Notes under the pieces: model-generated | What the model was told of the DNA's origin: nothing | Seen by the model: only the letters and a program-made list of their open reading frames with translations | Database searches by the model: none | Part shown: positions 17,501 through 22,418 of the stretch, piece after piece | Numbering within the stretch: position 1 is the first letter of the stretch | Layout of the letters: every line of letters starts with the position of its first letter | Assembly (NCBI GenBank): GCA_001579985.1 | Contig: LRSR01006748.1 | Coordinates: 1-22,418, forward strand | Length of the DNA: 22,418 nucleotides | Direction: 5' to 3' | Source of the DNA: Hypsibius dujardini | Lineage: Eukaryota > Tardigrada > Eutardigrada > Parachela > Hypsibiidae | Made by a program: the position numbers and the translations under genes

Positions 17501-19392
17501 GTTGGAGCATTCCACGAAAGTGCCATATCGATCGTCCCGGACTGTATGAAGACCGATGCGAAATGTCCCTCCAGATTCGTCGGGGGAGGAGGAGCTGCAA
17601 AAAAAACCACGGGTCTGTCTGCCTGCCCGTCTTTGTGTGACTGTGAATGTCTGCCTGTGAGTCTAAAGAAATCTCCGAGTCTGAGTCTGATTCTGCCTGT
17701 CTGTCTGTCCGTCTGCTTTGACTGAATCCTTCAGGTATCATACCACAAACGGTCAAATCGCCATTGGTAGCCTGCAGACAGGTGAGCGTCATGAACTCCG
17801 GAAACTGGGCGCTCGCGTACTCCGGCGTCAGGGTGCGGCAGTGGGTCCGTACACGCACCACGTAGGCACGACCCGGCGCCAGGCCGGTAGCCACGAAGGT
17901 GTTAGCGGTGTCCGTCTCAGAGATCTAAATTGAGATACAAACAAAAAATCCAAAGTTTTCCAAAAAAGTGAATTTGGCATCAGGAGGAAGAAAATTGGTT
18001 AGAGAAAAAGGAGCAGAAAACTGCGCTGCTGACCGTGTACGAAGTGGGAGTGACTTCCTTTTTGGCATCGGATCCCCAGAATTGGAAGTCATAGCTGCAT
18101 TCCGTGACTGCAATGAGGAAGAAAAAATACTTTTGGTTTGGCTGAGGTGAAGCAAGGTCATGCTGTGTGCGCGCGCGTGTCTCGGCGCAATCGTGATGCA
18201 ATCTTTTGACAGCAACACACTGTCGTCCTGTTATCCACACAAGCAGCGCATGATTGAAATTTTTGAAAAACCACCTAGAAATCAGAATCGGGATGCGGAA
18301 GTAACCCGAAAGGGAGAAAGGAAGAAAATGTTCATGTGGAATAATTCTTCCCTGTGCTGGTCAAAATTAAATTGTGGATAATTTATTCTTTAATCAATAT
18401 TACATCAATTCCACTTTGATTAAACACTTTTTAATCTTTATTTTTTCATGTGAGAAATTTTTTTCTTAACACATAACAATCAATGGTAGTTTTTTCCGAT
18501 GCGTCGGCTCAAAAAATACACTGGAAAGGTCATTGTTGCTATTTAGTTGTAAAGAGTTTTGATTATAATTCCGAATTTTAAAAAAATTAAAAAACTTAAG
18601 AAGATAAGTTTCGCCATCGTAAAAAGGATTACTACATTAAAATCTGGACAAATAACGAAAGAAGTTATGAGATATTTCTCTGTATTTCCAGAACTCCTTA
18701 ACCCATCAATCAATCAATCAATGGCTTATAATACGTGAACCGGCAAAACTTCCGGGAGTCTGAGAGCTAAAGGTCCTCTACCCCAACCGAAACCTGGCGA
18801 AACGAGCGACCTTCCAGCTCCAGCCGATTCACGCACGACACGCAGACACATTGGCAAAGAAAAAGAAAGCTAAGCGAGAAATATGGAAATCAAATGAAGG
18901 CTGGACCGTGGAGGGTGAAAACATTTGCATAACGCAATGGACAAATTCAATCAATCAATCAATCAATCAATAAAACTGGCTGCAAAATTGGAGGAAACTT
19001 CCGGGAGCTGGTGGCTGAATTTTATCTCTCCCAACAAGCATTAAGACTACTCCAACGGAAGCCCGTTCGTTATGTTTCCCGCAGAAATTAAAAAAAGCCA
19101 TAGGGAAGTGAGCACGCAGTGAAGGAACTCAACATCAAATTCGCCCAGTTGAAAAATTACTTGGCCGCAGTGGCGCGCCACATGTAACCGGTGTGATTTC
19201 TACTGTGTGCTGCGTCAAACTCTTACCGGTGGACATCTGCCTGGTGAAGGAGATGGTGGCGTTGATGGTGCCGCTTTCCGTGTCTAAAACCTGCCGAAGC
19301 ACTTGCAGATTGACGGGCGGGAGCGTGGACATCACGGCGCTGAAGCAGTTAATTAGGAAAATGAATCGGAACAACAGCTCGGAGTTTGCCAT
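13287..19392 (-). CDS. Receptor tyrosine kinase with two fibronectin III domains (complete, 786 aa)
   Basis: Single-pass receptor kinase that would phosphorylate tyrosines after ligand-induced dimerisation. Exons in transcript order: 19392-19227, 18107-18034, 17924-17744, 17594-17347, 17252-17117, 16833-16544, 16404-16188, 15826-15527, 14974-14620, 13680-13287 (2361 nt, all phases consistent). Domains: signal peptide 1-22; two FN3-like domains at about 24-138 and 142-262; S/T/P-rich stalk; TM at about 306-327 followed by KKKR; kinase at about 403-685. Key residues: glycine loop A409-R-G411-A-F-G414, K434, E453, H549-R-D551, N556, D569-F-G, Y579-Y580, A594-P-E, R671. The tail has Y690, Y692, Y740, Y743, Y761 and PRRRSPLPP. 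The paired activation-loop tyrosines and the FN3 ectodomain suggest the FGFR/Tie/RET-like group. I cannot name an orthologue. Confidence 0.88.
13681..14619 (-). other. Intron 9 of kinase gene (939 bp)
   Basis: Contains a (TCTG)n array at 14449-14588 (plus-strand orientation, (CAGA)n in the transcript). No other feature recognised. Confidence 0.6.
14449..14588. repeat. (TCTG)n microsatellite block, kinase intron 9
   Basis: Two runs of TCTG/TGTC units (about 14475-14510 and 14558-14586) separated by degenerate units. In transcript sense it reads CAGA. Confidence 0.9.
14620..14974 (-). CDS. Exon 9, catalytic core of kinase
   Basis: Acceptor acccatag, donor AT|gtaagt; phase 1 in, phase 2 out. 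Carries HRDLAARN (549-556), DFG (569-571), activation-loop YY (579-580), PWKWLAPES, and SDVWAFGVLLWEL. W replaces the usual V/I in P-(V/I)-(K/R)-W, and APW stands where SPY/NPY is usual. Confidence 0.92.
14975..15526 (-). other. Intron 8 of kinase gene (552 bp), AT-rich
   Basis: Strongly AT-rich, with no repeat array or inverted element that I could define. Confidence 0.6.
15527..15826 (-). CDS. Exon 8, kinase N-lobe
   Basis: Acceptor cacctccag, donor GAAG|gtacgg; phase 1 in and out; residues 438-538. Contains the alpha-C glutamate E453 in NLMSEINII, the HPNII strand, hinge TEFCTNGD (T501 as probable gatekeeper) and NGDLGTFLRHH. An insertion of about 20 residues, rich in D, A, P and T (475-497), lies between beta strands 4 and 5. 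There is no long kinase insert after the hinge. Confidence 0.9.
15827..16187 (-). other. Intron 7 of kinase gene, with (CAGA)n/(GGCA)n array
   Basis: 361 bp. The array lies at about 16009-16064 on plus, TCTG-type in the transcript. Nothing else recognised. Confidence 0.6.
16188..16404 (-). CDS. Exon 7, juxtamembrane and glycine loop
   Basis: Acceptor gatttccag, donor GAAG|gtcagc; phase 0 in, phase 1 out; residues 366-438. IARGAFGVVYRA is the nucleotide-binding loop, with alanine in place of its first glycine. VEVAVKS carries the catalytic lysine K434. Confidence 0.9.
16437..16510. repeat. (CAGA)n block, kinase intron 6
   Basis: Imperfect CAGA/GACA units in the 139-bp intron 6. In transcript sense it is TCTG. 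Confidence 0.85.
16544..16833 (-). CDS. Exon 6, stalk, transmembrane helix and stop-transfer
   Basis: Acceptor ggttttttag, donor CGG|gtaagg; phase 1 in, phase 0 out; residues 269-365. A S/T/P-rich stalk precedes the helix IGLGVGLFSFAFLCAGLAFL and the basic KWHHDGKKKRE. Confidence 0.9.
16860..17036. repeat. (CAGA)n-rich block, kinase intron 5
   Basis: Degenerate CAGA/GACAGG units filling most of the 283-bp intron 5. TCTG in transcript sense. Confidence 0.85.
17117..17252 (-). CDS. Exon 5, end of second FN3 domain
   Basis: Acceptor tggatttag, donor TACG|gtatgt; phase 0 in, phase 1 out; residues 224-269. LHGLLPNYDYTITVRAFSSK is the typical L-x-P-x-x-x-Y-x-[IV]-x-V FN3 signature. Confidence 0.88.
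17347..17594 (-). CDS. Exon 4, start of second FN3 domain
   Basis: Acceptor tttttttgcag, donor GAT|gtcagt; phase 1 in, phase 0 out; residues 141-223. APPPPTNLEG opens the domain, and ALSWNAP and SYEVIWQN are FN3 strand motifs. Confidence 0.88.
17612..17720. repeat. (TCTG)n-type block, kinase intron 3
   Basis: Imperfect TCTG/TGCC units in the 149-bp intron 3. CAGA in transcript sense, opposite to introns 5-7. Confidence 0.85.
17744..17924 (-). CDS. Exon 3, first FN3 domain
   Basis: Acceptor tcaatttag, donor TGTG|gtatga; phase 0 in, phase 1 out; residues 81-141. TFVATGLAPGRAYVVRVRTH is an FN3 F-strand signature. Two cysteines follow, near the domain end. Confidence 0.9.
18034..18107 (-). CDS. 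Exon 2, first FN3 domain
   Basis: Acceptor cctcattgcag, donor ACG|gtcagc; phase 1 in, phase 0 out; residues 56-80 (VTECSYDFQFWGSDAKKEVT...SYT). Confidence 0.85.
18108..19226 (-). other. Intron 1 of kinase gene (1119 bp)
   Basis: Holds AT-rich sequence (18380-18680) and a pair of (CAAT)n-marked repeat units at about 18703-19012. A short CG-alternating stretch (gtgcgcgcgcg) lies near 18170. Confidence 0.5.
18703..19012 (-). mobile_element. Pair of SINE-like units with (TTGA)n tails
   Basis: Read on minus, two segments share a CTCCCGGAAGTTT motif about 35-50 bp before an ATTGATTGATTGA tail (tails at 18947-18970 and 18707-18722). Shared 3' sequence plus a simple-repeat tail is the usual shape of a retroposon end. 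No Pol III promoter was identified with confidence. Confidence 0.35.
19227..19392 (-). CDS. Exon 1, signal peptide of receptor kinase
   Basis: ATG at 19392 in good context (AAA ATG G). MANSELLFRFIFLINCFSAV is a clear signal peptide with cleavage near V-M-S. PPVNLQVLRQVLDTESG begins the first FN3 domain. Donor ACCG|gtaaga, phase 1 out. The frame stays open 87 codons upstream with another ATG at 19653, but starting there would bury the signal peptide. Confidence 0.85.
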
Positions 19393-20256
19393 TTTGAAGG
19401 AGTCGAAATGGATGCGACAGTGAAAAGAAGAAAAGTGAACAGAAAAGCGCTGCGGCTGCGCTGCTGTCGGCTCGGCTGAGTGAGTGGCGCGCGTGAGCGA
19501 GCGATAGGAGAAATTTAGCGGGCCGCGCGTGTACACGCAAATTTTCTGAGACGCGTCGCGTGTCTTTCGCCTGCGGATAAATTTCATCCAGGTAAACAGG
19601 GAAGGCGCGGAGCGGAGACAGCGAGCGATTGGGCCTTGTAGCGACGCGGTCACATGACCGTGTCTTACGCAATTTCAGAAGGGCGATGTAAACATTCTGC
19701 GTTGATTGATTGATAATTTTGATGTTGGAAGACGCTTTTATGAAATTGATGTTTTGAGTAAAGCATCTGCTTAGTTTGTTTCCACGATCTTTATATTTAA
19801 TATAATTTAATTAAAAGAATTCTGCGAAGATATTAAATAAAATATCTGTTAAATAAAATAATTACAGCGGCGGCGGTCTATTTAAATAAAAATATTTCTT
19901 AGGCAAAAATTGGATATTTTATTTAATAAATTAGTAAATCGGGAATTTAAATTAAATTAAATTTAGGGAAAAATAGCTATTTAGTAGCAGAACGAGTGAC
20001 AAATTTCGTAATGCACATTCCACGGCAAAATTAAATACAATAGGAAGACCAAGAAGACCTATCAATCGCCTGTGCTACGAATAAATCCCTTCAAGTTACG
20101 CAATTTCAAATGCGTTGCACTTGTATATCTTATATTTATAGTATATATAGTATATATTTTAGTATTATATCTAATATATTTATGTATTTAAACAACACTA
20201 CTCGAGTGGTCTTAATTTTCTCAGTTTTTTAACAATTTTTTAGCATTTGAAAAAAG
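19393..20256. other. 5' flank of kinase gene and AT-rich spacer
   Basis: 19430-19660 is CpG-dense and probably holds the 5' UTR and promoter. A GGTCACATGACC E-box-like site lies at 19648-19659, and a short TTGA repeat near 19703. 19790-20190 is very AT-rich, with ATATAGTATATATAGTATAT-type sequence. No gene seen. Confidence 0.4.
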
Positions 20257-20266
20257 TTACTGTACC

Positions 20267-20384
20267 GTCTCGATCATTTGGTGCTGCTTTTTAGACCCAC
20301 CCGTACATTCTGACTGCACACACTGCGCTTCACTGCGGTCATAATATACGGTGGATCTAAAACGCAGCACCAAATGATCGAGAC
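20267..20384. mobile_element. Small TIR element with perfect 21-bp inverted ends
   Basis: GTCTCGATCATTTGGTGCTG (20267) is exactly inverted at the right end (CAGCACCAAATGATCGAGAC ending 20384). The outer flanks ACTGTACC and AGTAAA pair weakly. Without coding capacity, it is a MITE-like element or a strong hairpin. Confidence 0.55.
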
Positions 20385-20498
20385 AGTAAAGTATCCAGAT
20401 AAGCACAGGTGCTGGAGCGCAGAAAGGAACTACAACACGTTCGACCGGCGACTGCAAGTCTGCCGCACTCTTTCGCCTAAATTTCATTTCCATGGCCC

Positions 20499-20606
20499 GA
20501 CCGAAACCCGAAACGATGAGCGGAGCCCGAAAAACCCGAACCGACATTTTTTATTTGCCCGAACCCATCCCGAACCCGACCCGACCCGAAACCCAAAAAA
20601 AGATCA
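20499..20606. repeat. CCCGAA-rich degenerate repeat block (left)
   Basis: Irregular CCCGAAACCCGA / CCCGAACCCGACCC units. A similar block lies at 21583-21708, so the two flank foldback element FB4. Confidence 0.8.
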
Positions 20607-20710
20607 ATCACCGAAAAACATCTTAGGAACTAGAAATTTCAGAAATCTTGCGTTTCTGGCCAAGGACTTATTTAATGTTACAAAACAACAGCTTCCCCAA
20701 AGATCGGGAT

Positions 20711-21490
20711 GATCTTACTTGGAAAAGAACGAAGATTTGACCTCCTGATCGGAGCGGGTTTTTTTTCACAAATAGCTGTCCATATATCATGATTCCAACA
20801 ATTGGGGTCTCGGGGTCGAAATCACATCCAGAATTCCAAGATTTTTCTTACCCTTCCACTCCAAATTCGATTTGAAATTGATTGACATCAGTAGAATCTT
20901 TTTTGGATGCCAGGGGGCGGAGCTATGAGTTGTTTCTGCAACGTCACTCAGAAGCCAGGTGCCATTCACATATTACGTAATTAAAAAATGGCCTTTTTCG
21001 ATCTACCCAGATAATCAAAACTTTACTGGAGGGCGGGGCCTATTTCACTGGTGAGTAATAAAGGGTCCAGACCATCAACCTACCCTCCCTTAATGACGTA
21101 ATATATGATTGACCCCCTAGATTGAAACTAGCTCATAGCTCCGCCCCCTGGCATCCAAAATAAATTTTAGTGATGTCAATCAATTCCAAATCAAATTTGG
21201 AGGGGAAGGGTAATAAAAATCCTAGAATTAAACTTTTTCCAAAAAACGACGTTTTTACTGGTTGGGATAAAAAAACTGAAACTTTGGAAACGTTGCAAAT
21301 AAGTCAATCAATCAAGCGTCTGACCATAGCACAAAGTGGTGCGGGAATATTTTCTTCCTTAATTTTTTTCTGAAACCGCGGATGTGATTTCGACCCGAGA
21401 CCCTAATGTAAAATTACGATATATGAACAGTTATTTGTGAAAAAAAATTCACTCCGATCGGGAGGTAAAATCTCCGTTCTTTCCTAAGTT
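20711..21490. mobile_element. Foldback element FB4, long inverted repeat
   Basis: Left arm from 20711 and right arm to 21490 are inverted copies. Pairs include GATCGGAG (about 20746) against CTCCGATC (about 21451), GGGTCTCGGGGTCGAAATCA (20805) against TGATTTCGACCCGAGACCC (about 21385), ATTGATTGACATCA (20879) against its inverse near 21172, and GGATGCCAGGGGGCGGAGCT (20905) against AGCTCCGCCCCCTGGCATCC (21137). The right arm carries an extra segment of about 150 bp at 21229-21380. Same family as FB1-FB3 and the best preserved copy. Confidence 0.7.
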
Positions 21491-21582
21491 AGTCCACAAG
21501 CTCAAATATGCCAGCCATTATACGATTTTCTACTCCATAATTGAAGTGCAGTCATTCAAAAAATACCGCGCTCCAGTCTAAC

Positions 21583-21708
21583 TTTCCCGAACCCACCCGA
21601 AAATTAATTTTACCGACAATTTCCGACCCGACTGTCGTTTTTCTCGAACCGAAACCCGAAAGCTTTTTTCGGGTTTCGGGATTTTTCGGGGCCCGAAAGA
21701 TTTCGGTA
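21583..21708. repeat. CCCGAA-rich degenerate repeat block (right)
   Basis: CCCGAAACCCGAAAG-type units, ending in a short self-complementary stretch (CCCGAAAGC...TTTCGGG). Partner of the block at 20499-20606. Confidence 0.75.
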
Positions 21709-21736
21709 CAGGACTGGTCTGCAGCAAACGGATGAG

Positions 21737-21744
21737 TGACGTCA
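21737..21744 (+). promoter_or_regulatory. CRE/ATF-type palindrome upstream of NOSIP
   Basis: A perfect TGACGTCA lies 135 bp upstream of the NOSIP ATG. It is the consensus binding site of CREB/ATF bZIP factors. Use as a promoter element is inferred from position only. Confidence 0.35.
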
Positions 21745-21878
21745 TCGCGGTTTATTTACTTTTCACCCATCCGACTCCACACACCAACTGTGCGCCAGCC
21801 GGCTTGCCATACGTAAACATTTGGGCAAAAGTTTTAACTCTTTCAATTAATTTGAAATTAAACTCATCCCTTTCAAAA

Positions 21879-22254
21879 ATGGGCAAACGGCACGGAAAAA
21901 ATGCGACCGCCAATCCGGTTTACAGCTACGCGGAGGTACAGAAGGATAACAAATTCTCCGGATACGGCCTGGTGGCAGCTCGGCTAGGGAAGGATTCCAT
22001 CAAGGATTTCGACTGCTGCTCAATCACACTCCAGCCGTGCCGCAACCCCGTCGTCACGCCGGACGGATACCTCTTCGACAAGGAAGCCATTCTGGAATAT
22101 ATTCTGAATAAAAAGATGGACATCATCAAGCAGCAGAAGGCCTACGAGAAGTGGCAAGCCAAGGAGGCCACGGAAAAAAAGGAGCTGTTGGAGGCGCAGC
22201 GCCAATCCACTGCGGACAAGTTTCAAAAGTCCAGTTCGACTGTGGTGACAACCG
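21879..22254 (+). CDS. NOSIP: Nitric oxide synthase-interacting protein homologue, first coding exon
   Basis: MGKRHGKNATANPVYSYAEV at the start matches the conserved NOSIP N-terminus (x-R-H-G-K-N). Residues about 43-78 (DFDCCSITLQPC...TPDGYLFDKEAILEYI) are the zf-NOSIP/U-box-like half. A charged coiled segment (KKMDIIKQQKAYEKWQAKEA onward) follows. In other animals NOSIP binds nitric oxide synthases and acts as a U-box E3 ligase. Start chosen because family homology begins here (AAAATGGG context); the upstream in-frame stretch is not conserved. Donor ACCG|gtaggt after 125 codons + 1 nt, phase 1. The second half, including the C-terminal U-box part, lies beyond the window. Confidence 0.93.
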
Positions 22255-22418
22255 GTAGGTTGGTGGACGCTGTGGAGTGAATTGAAGACTGTTGCTTGAC
22301 GTGGAAATCGCTAAACTTTGAGGGAAGAGAGTTGTTATTGTCTGGTGCTAATCAGTCAATATATTAATCCGTCGAATGATGATGTGCATTCGTGTCAATC
22401 AATCAATTGATGGATCGT
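22255..22418 (+). other. Start of NOSIP intron 1
   Basis: No second exon is visible before the window ends. Contains a short (CAAT)n stretch near 22396-22410. Confidence 0.6.

Noticed and set aside
19393-19653. N-terminal extension of the kinase from an upstream ATG
   Set aside because: It would place 87 residues before a clear signal peptide. The ATG at 19392 has better context and fits a secreted ectodomain.
20374-20712. Plus-strand frame rich in N, P and R
   Set aside because: Translation of the CCCGAA repeat block.

Overview
The window is eukaryotic. Its coding sequence is split by spliceosomal introns with GT...AG ends and short pyrimidine-rich acceptors, spacing is AT-rich, and repeats and metazoan signalling domains are present. 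The protein types and the compact introns suggest an invertebrate, most likely an ecdysozoan. A tardigrade is my best guess from the style of the receptor proteins, but nothing here proves the phylum. I rebuilt all gene models by hand, joining exons only where splice sites, reading phase and protein family agree.

Layout. (1) Positions 1-11560, minus strand: the 5' half of a gene for a single-pass receptor with an ANF-receptor-type (type I periplasmic-binding-like) ligand-binding ectodomain. A transmembrane segment and the start of a juxtamembrane region follow. This fits a receptor guanylyl cyclase (natriuretic-peptide-receptor-like). Eleven exons code for 527 residues; the kinase-homology and cyclase domains would lie beyond position 1. 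Exons are small (25 to 355 nt) and introns reach 2.7 kb. (2) 11577-13286: intergenic, with the two minus-strand genes in tandem. (3) 13287-19392, minus strand: a complete ten-exon receptor tyrosine kinase gene of 786 residues (signal peptide, two fibronectin type III domains, TM, kinase, tyrosine- and proline-containing tail). (4) 19393-21878: intergenic, rich in repeats. (5) 21879 onward, plus strand: the first coding exon of NOSIP, cut by the window edge and divergent from the kinase gene.

Repeats. The cyclase-type gene's introns are filled with inverted-repeat (foldback or MITE-like) elements. One family recurs at about 916-3036, 5660-6320, 7014-7161 and, outside the gene, 20711-21490. It carries a conserved GGGGCGGAGCTAT-like core next to an ATTGATTGACAT-like motif, arranged as long inverted arms. 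Intron 8 of this gene is almost entirely three abutting inverted-repeat elements. The kinase gene's introns instead carry (TCTG)n or (CAGA)n arrays in both orientations within one transcript.

The two receptors are surface signalling proteins (probably cGMP output and tyrosine phosphorylation), and NOSIP is a nuclear/cytoplasmic U-box-type protein that binds nitric oxide synthase. NOSIP and a cGMP-type receptor side by side is suggestive, but the sequence gives no evidence of functional linkage. I found no tRNA, rRNA, CRISPR array or prokaryotic feature.
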